64,000 nucleotides of DNA from Paraburkholderia tropica (GTDB taxonomy: Bacteria; Pseudomonadota; Gammaproteobacteria; Burkholderiales; Burkholderiaceae), in the NCBI RefSeq assembly GCF_900109265.1, contig NZ_FNZM01000002.1, positions 372,001 through 436,000 of the forward strand, in the 5' to 3' direction. Both the position numbers and the translations under genes were made by a program. Within the stretch, counting starts at the first letter, position 1, and the number at the start of each line of letters is the position of its first letter. Below the pieces are notes generated by a model. It was not told where the DNA came from. It saw only the letters and a list, made by a program, of their open reading frames with translations, and ran no database searches. Below are positions 34,980-42,847 of this stretch, in pieces.

Positions 34980-36143
34980 TCACCGAATATGCGAAGCACC
35001 AGCCAATCCGCGCACCCGTTCCCACCTCAAAGCCCCAAGAAAAACAACCGCGGCGGCAAACAAAACCCAAAGCATGGCATCGCGCCCGGCATGCTCCATC
35101 AAAGCCCCGGTAACAATAGGCCCACCAAAACTGGCGACACTCCATGAAGCACTAACCAGCGCACTAGCCGAAACGAGCGCCCCGCCTTCAAACCGCTCAC
35201 CGCAGGCGACAATCGCCAACGTATAAATAGACCCGGCAGCGGCCCCCAAAACAAAAAGCAAAGGCCACCGCAACCAGGGCGTCCCCACAGCAAAAGGCAA
35301 CAAAGGCAACAGCACGACAACAATCAAGCCCATCAACCCATGCACCCGCTCGCGCCCGAGCCGATCAGCGAGCCACCCGATGGGAAACTGCATCGTCGTA
35401 TCGCCGAGCAACACAACCGAAGCAAACAGCACGGCCAGCTCGCTCCCAATCCCATGCCCCATTGCGAATAACGGCAGCAACGACAGCGCAAGCGTATCGA
35501 ACAACGCAAAAAAACCGGTCGCGATAATCAGCGCCGGCATCTTCGGCAACACATGCCGCCAACTCCCATGCGGCTCATGCAGATCCGACTTGTGCGGACT
35601 CGACCGGATGGCAAACAGCATCGGCAACGCGATCAGGAAAATCGCCCCGCAGATCGCAAACCGCCACGCCGTAGAGTCCGCGATCTGGCTCACCAGCACG
35701 GGCCCGGACATCTGAAACAAGGTAAAGGTCGTCGCATAGATGGCGACCACGCGTCCGCGATTGGAATCGTCCGCGAGTTCGTTCACCCACGCCTCGCCGA
35801 TCGTGAACAGCAGCATGAGCGCCGCGCCGCACACCATCCGCAGCGCCGCCCATACCCACAGATTCGCGCAGGTCTGCATGAGCGCAGTGGCCGCCGCGAC
35901 CGCAATCACCGATCCGACGATCACTTGCCGCGAGCCGAATCGCCCCGCGATCCACGCCGTGAGCGGCACGACGATCAGCCCGCCGAGCGCCTGTGCGGCA
36001 GTCAGCAGGCCGACGATGGCACTGCCGTATCCGGCGTCGGTGAGTGCGAGCGCCGTGAGCGGCAAGGTCGCGCCGGAGCCCAGGCCGACCACGGCCACGC
36101 TCAGGATCAGCGCGAGGAAATCTCGGGTAAGGACGGTTTTCAT
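34980..36143 (-). CDS. MFS transporter (YcaD-like)
   Basis: A 387-residue major facilitator protein with about 12 hydrophobic helices. Typical features are LPLTALALTDAGYGSAIVGLLTAAQALGG near the N-terminus, GEAWVNELADDSNRGRVVAIYATTF, and IGWLADRLGRERVHG in the central loop. The second and third resemble the YcaD branch of putative sugar/drug transporters. The start at 36143 avoids eight non-conserved residues. Its C-terminal half on the coding strand is rich in T- and G-ended codons, mirroring fahA on the other side of the repeat. Confidence 0.87.
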   Translation of the reverse strand: MKTVLTRDFLALILSVAVVGLGSGATLPLTALALTDAGYGSAIVGLLTAAQALGGLIVVPLTAWIAGRFGSRQVIVGSVIAVAAATALMQTCANLWVWAALRMVCGAALMLLFTIGEAWVNELADDSNRGRVVAIYATTFTLFQMSGPVLVSQIADSTAWRFAICGAIFLIALPMLFAIRSSPHKSDLHEPHGSWRHVLPKMPALIIATGFFALFDTLALSLLPLFAMGHGIGSELAVLFASVVLLGDTTMQFPIGWLADRLGRERVHGLMGLIVVVLLPLLPFAVGTPWLRWPLLFVLGAAAGSIYTLAIVACGERFEGGALVSASALVSASWSVASFGGPIVTGALMEHAGRDAMLWVLFAAAVVFLGALRWERVRGLAGASHIR

Positions 36144-36228
36144 CGGGCGCCATCCTACACTGCGCACGCGAAAAACGCGGCATGGGATGCCGCGCTGCTT
36201 CAGTCAATCAGCGCGTCATCGCGCCGAG

Positions 36229-36252
36229 CGTCGAACGTCGAACGTCGAACGT
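36229..36252. repeat. Short heptamer tandem repeat
   Basis: Three copies of CGTCGAA plus a partial fourth between the two MFS genes, 25 bp past the stop of the upstream one. Confidence 0.7.
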
Positions 36253-36277
36253 CGCGCTTCGAGTCGACACGTCCCGT

Positions 36278-37462
36278 TCAGGCGACCGAGGTCGGCCCGT
36301 TGACCGCCACGCGGCGACGCGCGCGCCGCTCGAGTTGCGCCGAGACGAAGGTGAGCCCGAGCGCGGCGAGCGCCATCGCGAGTCCCACCCACGGCAGCGA
36401 CGTCAACGGCGCGCCCGCGCTGATCGCCACGCCGCCGATCCACGCGCCGCTCGCATTGCCGAGATTGAACGCGCCCTGGTTCAGCGTCGAGGCGAGGTTC
36501 GGCGCATGGCTCGCGCGATTGACGATGAGAATCTGCAGCGGCGGCACGATCGCAAACGCGAGCACGCCCCACACGAAAATGGTCGCCATCGCCGCGATCT
36601 GATCGTGCATCGTGAACGCGAACACCGCGAGCAGTACGCCGATCATCGCGAGCAGACTCAGCAGCGAGCGCATCAGCTTCCAGTCGGCGAGCTTGCCGCC
36701 GAGTGTGCTGCCCACCGTCAGCCCGAGGCCGAACAGCAGCAGCACGAAGGTCACTTCGTGCGGCGAGAATCCGCTCACGTCCTCGAGAATCGGCGTGATG
36801 TAGGTGAACACCGAGAACAGGCTCGCCGATGCCAGCACGCTCATGCCCAGCACCATCAGCACCTGCGGATTCTTGAGCACGCTGAATTCGTGCACGAGGC
36901 TCGCCTTCTGCATTTCGATGTGCTTCGGCAGGCACACTTGTAACGCGAGCGCCGCGAAGAGGCCGATCACCGTCACGGCCCAGAACGTCGTGCGCCAGCC
37001 TGCAAGCTGACCGAGCGCGGTGCCGAGCGGCACGCCCAGCACATTGGCGAGCGTGAGGCCCGTGAACATCAGCGCGATCGCCTGGGCGCGCCGGTTGGGC
37101 GCGACGAGTCCGGCCGCGACCACCGAGCCGATGCCGAAGAACGCGCCGTGACAGAACGCCGTGACGATGCGCGCGGCCATCAGGATCGAATAGGTCGGCG
37201 CCAGTGCACACAGCAGATTGCCGACGATGAAGATGCCGATCAGCCGCATCAACGCCGCCTTGCGCGGCACGTTGGCGATGGCGATCGCCACGATGGGCGC
37301 GCCGATCGTCACGCCCAGCGCATACGCCGAGACCAGCATGCCGGCGGCCGGAATCGACACGGACAGATCGCGCGCGACGTCGGGCAGCAGTCCCATGATG
37401 ACGAATTCGGTGGTACCGATACCAAACGCGGCGACGGCAAGGGCAAGCAGGGGCAAGGGCAT
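36278..37462 (-). CDS. MFS transporter (AraJ-like efflux permease)
   Basis: A 394-residue 12-helix major facilitator protein. The N-terminus reads LPLLALAVAAFGIGTTEFVIMGLLPDVARDLSVSIPAAG. FGIGTTEFVIMGLLP is the signature of the AraJ/YdhP/SotB group, which export arabinose-like sugars or drugs. The start at 37462 matches that signature; a longer frame to 37666 has no homology. No regulator is adjacent on its side. Substrate unassigned. Confidence 0.88.
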   Translation of the reverse strand: MPLPLLALAVAAFGIGTTEFVIMGLLPDVARDLSVSIPAAGMLVSAYALGVTIGAPIVAIAIANVPRKAALMRLIGIFIVGNLLCALAPTYSILMAARIVTAFCHGAFFGIGSVVAAGLVAPNRRAQAIALMFTGLTLANVLGVPLGTALGQLAGWRTTFWAVTVIGLFAALALQVCLPKHIEMQKASLVHEFSVLKNPQVLMVLGMSVLASASLFSVFTYITPILEDVSGFSPHEVTFVLLLFGLGLTVGSTLGGKLADWKLMRSLLSLLAMIGVLLAVFAFTMHDQIAAMATIFVWGVLAFAIVPPLQILIVNRASHAPNLASTLNQGAFNLGNASGAWIGGVAISAGAPLTSLPWVGLAMALAALGLTFVSAQLERRARRRVAVNGPTSVA

Positions 37463-37855
37463 GGACGTGTGGGCCGGTTCTCGGCGGGGACGGCGTGGTC
37501 GGTTCGGTTCGCGAGGCCGGCGGTGAGCGGCTCGCGCGCTGTTTTTGTGCGACGGTTGTGCTGAACGTGCCAATCGTGCTGAATTTGGCGTACTGATTAA
37601 GCCAATGCCGAATTGTACTGAAATGCGCCTCGCTGCATCCGGCACGCTTTTCGTGTGTTCTTCCACGAAAACACACCTGATGCGCGTGCGGGGTTGTTGT
37701 TCGCGTCGGCGTCTCGTCTGAGGATTGCCCGGAAAAAAGCGGGCCGATGCAGTGTGGCGGACGGCGCGGGCGGTGCATCGTGGCGACTGACAGATTCAAT
37801 TTAGCGCCTTGAACAAGGGCCTTCAAGAATCAAGTGTGGCGAGGTTTTCGCGCGC
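37463..37855. other. Upstream region of the AraJ-like gene
   Basis: A 393-bp non-coding stretch. It holds one 8-bp inverted repeat, TTTTCGTG and CACGAAAA (37648-37671), spaced 8 bp apart. This could be an operator or the 3' end hairpin of the crotonase gene at 37856. AT-richer sequence around 37560-37630 probably contains the promoter of the AraJ-like gene. No open frame looks real. Confidence 0.5.
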
Positions 37856-38731
37856 TCAAAGCGGTTCGCCGTGGCGTCCCGCGCCTTGCGCGAAACGCGC
37901 GGCCATCGGCAGCCCTTCGTCGAGCGCGGCGCGATAGCCGCCGGCGCCTTCGCGGCGCAATGCTTCGGCGAAGTCGTCGAGTGCGCTGTTGTCCCAGGCC
38001 GAGCGGCGATCCGCGAGCAGCGCCGCTTGCGGGAACGCGGCGAGCGTGGCTGCGAGCGCTTCGGCTTCGGCGCGCGCGCATCCTTTGCCGACGACGCGAT
38101 TCGCAAGACCGAAGTCGAGCGCCTCGCGCGCGTGGACGGCGCGCCCCGTGAGGATCAGATCGAGCGCGCGCGACAGGCCGATCAGGCGCGGCAGACGCAC
38201 CGTGCCGCCGTCGATCAGCGGCACGCCCACGCGGCGGCAGAACACGCCGAGCACGGCGTCTTCCTCGACGATGCGCAGATCGCAGAGCAGCGCGAGTTCG
38301 AGCCCGCCCGCGACGGCGTAGCCCGTCACGGCAGCGATGCAAGGCTTGGCGAGCCGCATGCGCGTCGGGCCGAGCGGACCGGGGCCGCCGCCGTCTTCGC
38401 GCAGGGCGTTGCGCCGCGTGTCGTCGTTGAGCGCGCCGAGGTCGGCGCCCGCGCAAAAGGTGCCGCCCGCGCCGAACAGCACGGCCGCGCGCCAGTGCGG
38501 ATGCGCCTCGACGCGCGCGAATGCGGCGGCGAGCGCATCGGCGGTCGGTCGGTCGATCGCGTTGCGCTGCGCGGGGCGATCGAGCACGATCGTCGCGACC
38601 TGGGCGCGGGCTTCGATGCGCACGGCGTCGCCGAACGTCTCCGTTATCGCGTGGTCCGGCGTGCTTTCGCGTGGCGCTGCGTCGTCGCGTTGCTCGTCGC
38701 TTCTGTCGTTGCCTTTTTCACCTTGGCTCAT
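37856..38731 (-). CDS. Enoyl-CoA hydratase/isomerase family protein
   Basis: A 291-residue crotonase-fold protein. Conserved parts are VATIVLDRPAQRNAIDRPTADAL, FGAGGTFCAGADLGAL (oxyanion hole), KPCIAAVTGYAVAGGLELALLCDLRI, and VGVPLIDGGTVRLPRLIGLSRALDLILTGR. The oxyanion GGLEL motif and the acidic E/D region are present, so activity on an acyl-CoA is likely. The start at 38731 excludes an unconserved leader. The first 30 residues are hydrophilic. Isolated from other fatty-acid genes, so the substrate is unknown. Confidence 0.87.
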   Translation of the reverse strand: MSQGEKGNDRSDEQRDDAAPRESTPDHAITETFGDAVRIEARAQVATIVLDRPAQRNAIDRPTADALAAAFARVEAHPHWRAAVLFGAGGTFCAGADLGALNDDTRRNALREDGGGPGPLGPTRMRLAKPCIAAVTGYAVAGGLELALLCDLRIVEEDAVLGVFCRRVGVPLIDGGTVRLPRLIGLSRALDLILTGRAVHAREALDFGLANRVVGKGCARAEAEALAATLAAFPQAALLADRRSAWDNSALDDFAEALRREGAGGYRAALDEGLPMAARFAQGAGRHGEPL

Positions 38732-38848
38732 CGGGCTTTTCCTCGCGTGCGCGGGGCGTGCGCATCCACGCCGCATAGGTCACGAAACCGTCACGAATCC
38801 CTCGTAGCTTAGGCCGTTTTTCCTCCCCGCGAGAGGCGCATCACCCGC

Positions 38849-39409
38849 ATGTCCCCGACGTCACTGCCCACGCCCGGCGCGCTGCCACCGAATCCTTCAA
38901 CGCTGTCGAAACCGCTGCAATCCGCGTGCGGAACGCACTGGATCGTGTCCTTGCCCGATCACCCCGGCTACGATCATGTGCGCTTCAAACGCGTCTTCAC
39001 GACCGACGGCACGCGCCACGAAGTGGTGGTCGTCGATCTGCACAAGCTGCTGCTGTGCGCCGACCGTGACGACACCGACTACGTGCTCAAGCCCGTCGAC
39101 GACTGGCATGTCGGCAAGGTGCGCGGGATCCGCGAATTTCTCGATCCGGAAAACAAACGCGTGCCGCAGATGCCCTACGTGACGATCTCGAAGCGCCGCG
39201 CGGCGGGGATTGCAGGCTGGCTCGGCATCGCGCATGTGGGCGTGGTGGCGTTCCGCAACGGCCAGCATCGCGCGCGCTATCTGGCGTGGGCCGGCGCGCA
39301 GTGGCTGCCGGTCGAGGTGCACGAGCGCGAGGCGGCGCTGCTGCGCGAGTTGTGCGGCGCCGCGGGTCTGGAAAGCGAGCCGGCGGAATACGGCACGCCG
39401 CCGGGTTGA
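38849..39409 (+). CDS. Conserved protein, possibly related to plasmid fertility inhibition factors
   Basis: A 186-residue soluble protein without signal or membrane segment. Residues 27-160 form a conserved-looking block. It includes GTHWIVSLPDHPGYDHVRFKR, VDLHKLLLCADRDDTDYVLKPVDDW and GVVAFRNGQHRARYLAWAG. The last segment (FRNGQHRARYL) recalls ParB-type or fertility inhibition (FiwA-like) proteins that I associate with this pattern from memory; this is not verified. The C-terminus VEVHEREAALLRELCG is charged. It stands alone between a crotonase and a LysR regulator, with no plasmid genes nearby. Confidence 0.55.
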   Translation: MSPTSLPTPGALPPNPSTLSKPLQSACGTHWIVSLPDHPGYDHVRFKRVFTTDGTRHEVVVVDLHKLLLCADRDDTDYVLKPVDDWHVGKVRGIREFLDPENKRVPQMPYVTISKRRAAGIAGWLGIAHVGVVAFRNGQHRARYLAWAGAQWLPVEVHEREAALLRELCGAAGLESEPAEYGTPPG

Positions 39410-39448
39410 GCCGCGATGGCGCTGCCCGCGCCGGCGGTGCAGCGCTTC

Positions 39449-39483
39449 TTACGTGCTGCCTTACGTGCTTCCTTACGTGCCTC
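39449..39483. repeat. 12-bp tandem repeat downstream of the LysR gene
   Basis: Three near-identical copies of CTTACGTGCTGC between the convergent stops of the 38849 gene and the LysR regulator. It ends at the LysR stop codon. Confidence 0.75.
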
Positions 39484-40525
39484 AGCGTTCGTTCATCGCC
39501 TGCAACACGGCGCTGCTGCCGGGCGCGCCGTTCATCGGCCGCCACGCGGAGCCGCCTGCCGAAGTCGAAGCCGACGACGCCACGCTCGACGCCGACCGGT
39601 TCACCAGCGCGCCGTCGTGCGCGTGCTCGAAATGCTCGACCGCGTGATCGACGAAGCGCCGCGTCTTGGCGGGCAAATACTGGCGGCTCGGATACACGAT
39701 CGACATGCGTGCCTCGGGCGCGTCGATCTCGTAGTCGGGCAGCAGGCGCCTGAGCGTGCCGGCGGCGAAATCGTCGGCGACGAGCGGCGCGGGCACGATC
39801 GCCACGCCCATGCCCGCGAGCGCCGCGAGCCGCACCATCAGCATGTTGTTGACCGCGTAAGCGGGCTGGAGCGTGACCGGCTGCGCGCGTTCGCCGGCCT
39901 TCGCGAAGCGCCACGTCGCGCTGCGCTCCTCGGGCGGCAGCGTCACGGCCGCGTGCTGCGCGAGCGCGTCGGGCGTGCCCGGCTCGCCGTGCTCCGCGAG
40001 CCACGCGGGCGATGCGCAGGGCACGAACGAAGTGGTGCCGAGCGAGCGCTCGACGAGTTCGCCGTTGCCGTCGCCACTTTCCGTCGACGCGGCCACGATG
40101 CCCACGTCGAAGCCGTCCTCCGCCAGGTCCACGGGCCGCTCGGCGAGCGTGAGGCGCACATGCACGCGCGGATAACGCCGCCGGTAGCCGTCGATCAGCG
40201 GCGTGAGCGTGGCGAGCGACAGCGCGCCGGCGGCTACCACGCGCAGCGTGCCGCTCGGCTCCCGCTCGGTATGCGCGAGCGTATGTTCGAGGTGATCGAG
40301 TTCCTCCAGCACGCTGCGGCAGCCCTCGAGATAGCGCTGACCTGCTTCGGTGAGCGATAGATTACGCGTGGTGCGGTTGATGAGCCGCGTGTGCAGATGC
40401 GCTTCGAGCATCGCGACCGAACGGGTGACGAGCGCGTTCGAAACGTCGAGGTGCTGCGCGGCGCGGCGAAAGCTCTGTGATTCCGCAACCCTGACGAAGA
40501 CGCGCATGGCGTGTATCTGGTTCAT
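39482..40525 (-). CDS. LysR family transcriptional regulator
   Basis: A 347-residue LTTR. The N-terminal HTH (MNQIHAMRVFVRVAESQSFRRAAQHLDVSNALVTRSVAMLEAHL) is followed by TRLINRTTRNLSLTEAGQRYLEGCRSVLEE. The effector domain runs from about 90 (SGTLRVVAAGALSL). This resembles the DsdC/PA0477-type subgroup. The C-terminal 35 residues are Ser/Ala-rich. Its start abuts the AT-rich region upstream of the aspartate operon, which makes that operon a candidate target. Confidence 0.88.
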   Translation of the reverse strand: MNQIHAMRVFVRVAESQSFRRAAQHLDVSNALVTRSVAMLEAHLHTRLINRTTRNLSLTEAGQRYLEGCRSVLEELDHLEHTLAHTEREPSGTLRVVAAGALSLATLTPLIDGYRRRYPRVHVRLTLAERPVDLAEDGFDVGIVAASTESGDGNGELVERSLGTTSFVPCASPAWLAEHGEPGTPDALAQHAAVTLPPEERSATWRFAKAGERAQPVTLQPAYAVNNMLMVRLAALAGMGVAIVPAPLVADDFAAGTLRRLLPDYEIDAPEARMSIVYPSRQYLPAKTRRFVDHAVEHFEHAHDGALVNRSASSVASSASTSAGGSAWRPMNGAPGSSAVLQAMNER

Positions 40526-41096
40526 GGAAATTCGCCTCGCATGCTGAATGCATTTACCGGTTAAGGGGCGTGCGCTCGAACAGAACAGCCGAGCGCGAAT
40601 GAAGCGGACTGGCGGCTAGCTCGCGATTACGACTTTGAATGAAAATCATATTGACAGTCCTGTGAAATTACAATATCTATCTCAAAAAGAAGTGTCATTT
40701 CATGGTTGTAAAAGATTCAAATACGCGGCTGGCATGGGTATTGAATGAGGTGGGAATATGGCACGTTCGCGCAGTCGTATTTGAATTTGAATTACGATCG
40801 AGCGGTGTTCATCCAGCGGATAGCGGTTTTCCGGGTCTTGTACAAGCTTGCGAGGAATCGATGTCTGGGCCGATTGCGGAGATTTCCTGGCGAAAAACGT
40901 TTGTTGTCAATGCGTTGCAGCCGATGATTTTTATGCTGGTTCACAGCCTTTACATAAATAGCGAATAAAAGCGGTTTTCCGGATTTATTGCGTGTCGCGC
41001 AAATATGCGATGCGCCCGGAAATAGATGCGTACATGCCATGGGCATGTCTTTTTATGCGCGTTTGGGCAAAAAGAACGTAAATCGGCAGACCAGAC
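40526..41096 (+). promoter_or_regulatory. AT-rich leader of the aspartate operon
   Basis: A 571-bp region much richer in A/T than the rest of the window, between a divergent LysR gene and the first AspT gene. TTGACA at 40651-40656 with a weak TATCTA 17 bp on is a possible promoter. An open frame of 88 codons (40702-40968) has no recognisable family or ribosome site and is not called as a gene. A terminator-like hairpin lies near the end (41032-41054). The layout suggests a long regulated 5' leader. Confidence 0.5.
41032..41054 (+). terminator. Terminator-like hairpin in the aspartate operon leader
   Basis: Perfect 7-bp stem ACATGCC/GGCATGT with an ATG loop, followed by CTTTTT, 42 bp upstream of the first AspT start. 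Placed inside a leader, it could act as an attenuator. The stem is short, so termination strength is uncertain. Confidence 0.5.
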
Positions 41097-42779
41097 ATGA
41101 TCGTCGAATTGCTGAAGTCGCAACCCGAGATTGCCCTGTTTACGAGTCTCGCACTCGGTTATCTGATTGGTTCGATTCGATTCGGGCCCATTTCGCTTGG
41201 CGGCGTGTGCGGCACGCTGATCGTGGCGCTTTTGCTCGGTCAGACGGGCGCGCGTATCGCGCCCGATCTCAAGAACATCGCCTTCGCGCTGTTCATCTTC
41301 GCGCTCGGCTTCACGGGCGGCCCGCAGTTCTTCGCCAACATCGGCAAGGGCTGGCGTTACGGGCTGCTTTCGATCGTCGAGATCGTCTCGGTGATGACGC
41401 TCGTCATGATTGCAGTCGTCCTGATGAAGCTCGACGCGGGCACCGCCGCGGGCCTGCTGGCGGGCGCGGCGACCGAGTCGGCGGTGATCGGCACGGCTTC
41501 AGAGGCGATTGCGCGGCTCGGCATCAGCCCCGAGGCGGTGGGCACGTTGCAGGCGCACATCGTGACCGCGTATAGCGTGAGTTACCTGTTCGGTCTGATC
41601 ACCATCGTGCTGTTCACGAGCCAGGTCGCGCCGCTGATCCTGCGCGTGAATCTGCGCGACGAGGCCGCGCGTCTCTTTCGCAAGCTCGGCGGCGACGGCG
41701 TGCTCGACGAAGGTCAGCGTCTCGCGCTGCCGCCGCTGGTGGGCCGCGCGTTCAGGGCCGGTCCCGCCGCCGGCATCCAGGTCGCCCAGTTCGAGGCGCG
41801 TTTCGGCAACAACATCACGGTCGAGCGCGTGCTGCGCGAACAGCGCCAGATCGACGCGGACGGTCAGCTTGTGCTGCAGAGCGGCGACGTTGTCTTCATT
41901 GCGGGGCGCCGCGAAAGCATGGTCGATGCGTCCGCCAGTCTCGGCGAGGAAGTCTCGGGCGAAGGCTTCACGAAGCTGCTCGCGCAGCGGGTGGACGTGA
42001 TGCTCACGCGCCGCGACGCCGACGGCCTCACGCTCGCGCAGATGCGCGAACGCGCCTCGGCGCAAGCGGGCCGCGGCATCTACGTGAGCGCGATCACGCG
42101 GCTCGACACCACGGTGCCCGCGCTGCCCGGCACGGTGGTGCGGCGCGGCGACGTGCTTACGCTGCTCGGCGCGCCCAGCGACGTCAAACGCGGCGCGCAG
42201 CGACTCGGCTACGTGATCCAGCAGACCACCAAGACCGACTTCGTCTATCTCGGGCTCGGCGTGCTTGTCGGCATGCTGATCGGCCGCTTCGGGCTGAAGG
42301 TGGGCGGCGTCTCTCTGGTGCTCGGCACCGGCGGCGGCTGTCTGCTCTCGGGCCTGCTGTTCGGCTGGGCGCGCTCGCACTTTCCCGTGGTCGGCTCGCT
42401 GCCTTCGGCGGCCGCCCAGGTGCTCAAGGACTTCGGCCTCGCGACCTTCATCGCCGCCGTGGGTCTGTCCGCCGGTCCGGACGCCATCAAGCTCGTGCGC
42501 GAGTACGGCCTCGCGCTGCCGCTCGCCGGCATCCTGATGGTGCTGATACCGGGCCTCCTCTCACTCTGGATCGGGCGCATGTTTCTCAAGCTCGAAGCGC
42601 CGATGCTGCTCGGCGCGATTGCAGGGCAGCAGTGCAGCACGCCGGCGATCAGTGCGCTCGTGGGCGTCACCGGCAATTCCACTCCCGTGATCGGTTACAC
42701 GATCACCTATGCGTTGTCGAACATCCTGTTGCCGTTGATGGGGCCCGTGGTGGTCGGGCTCGCGGCGAAGTTCGGCTGA
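41097..42779 (+). CDS. AspT-family antiporter (first copy)
   Basis: A 560-residue inner-membrane transporter of the aspartate:alanine exchanger family. It has an N-terminal group of helices (LLKSQPEIALFTSLALGYLIGSIRFG). Two cytoplasmic TrkA_C-like domains lie at about 205-375 (DVVFIAGRRESMVDASASLG, GDVLTLLGAPSDVKRGAQRLG). A second helix group with GGVSLVLGTGGGCLLSGLLFGWARS follows. AspT exchanges aspartate in for alanine out, generating proton motive force with the decarboxylase. No clear ribosome site precedes the ATG. Followed 68 bp later by a paralogue. Confidence 0.88.
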   Translation: MIVELLKSQPEIALFTSLALGYLIGSIRFGPISLGGVCGTLIVALLLGQTGARIAPDLKNIAFALFIFALGFTGGPQFFANIGKGWRYGLLSIVEIVSVMTLVMIAVVLMKLDAGTAAGLLAGAATESAVIGTASEAIARLGISPEAVGTLQAHIVTAYSVSYLFGLITIVLFTSQVAPLILRVNLRDEAARLFRKLGGDGVLDEGQRLALPPLVGRAFRAGPAAGIQVAQFEARFGNNITVERVLREQRQIDADGQLVLQSGDVVFIAGRRESMVDASASLGEEVSGEGFTKLLAQRVDVMLTRRDADGLTLAQMRERASAQAGRGIYVSAITRLDTTVPALPGTVVRRGDVLTLLGAPSDVKRGAQRLGYVIQQTTKTDFVYLGLGVLVGMLIGRFGLKVGGVSLVLGTGGGCLLSGLLFGWARSHFPVVGSLPSAAAQVLKDFGLATFIAAVGLSAGPDAIKLVREYGLALPLAGILMVLIPGLLSLWIGRMFLKLEAPMLLGAIAGQQCSTPAISALVGVTGNSTPVIGYTITYALSNILLPLMGPVVVGLAAKFG

Positions 42780-42847
42780 CCCGCGCGGCGGCTCAAGCGT
42801 CGGGTTTCATCGGCATCAGGCTGTCACACTTTCCAAGCGAGGGCACG

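Noticed and set aside
34889..35147. Small plus-strand open frames over the right repeat and the MFS 3' end.
   Set aside because: They read through the hairpin repeat and are antisense to the MFS gene; no ribosome site.
40702..40968. An 88-codon open frame in the AT-rich leader.
   Set aside because: No ribosome site or recognisable family; AT-rich sequence gives this by chance. It may be a leader peptide but nothing supports it.
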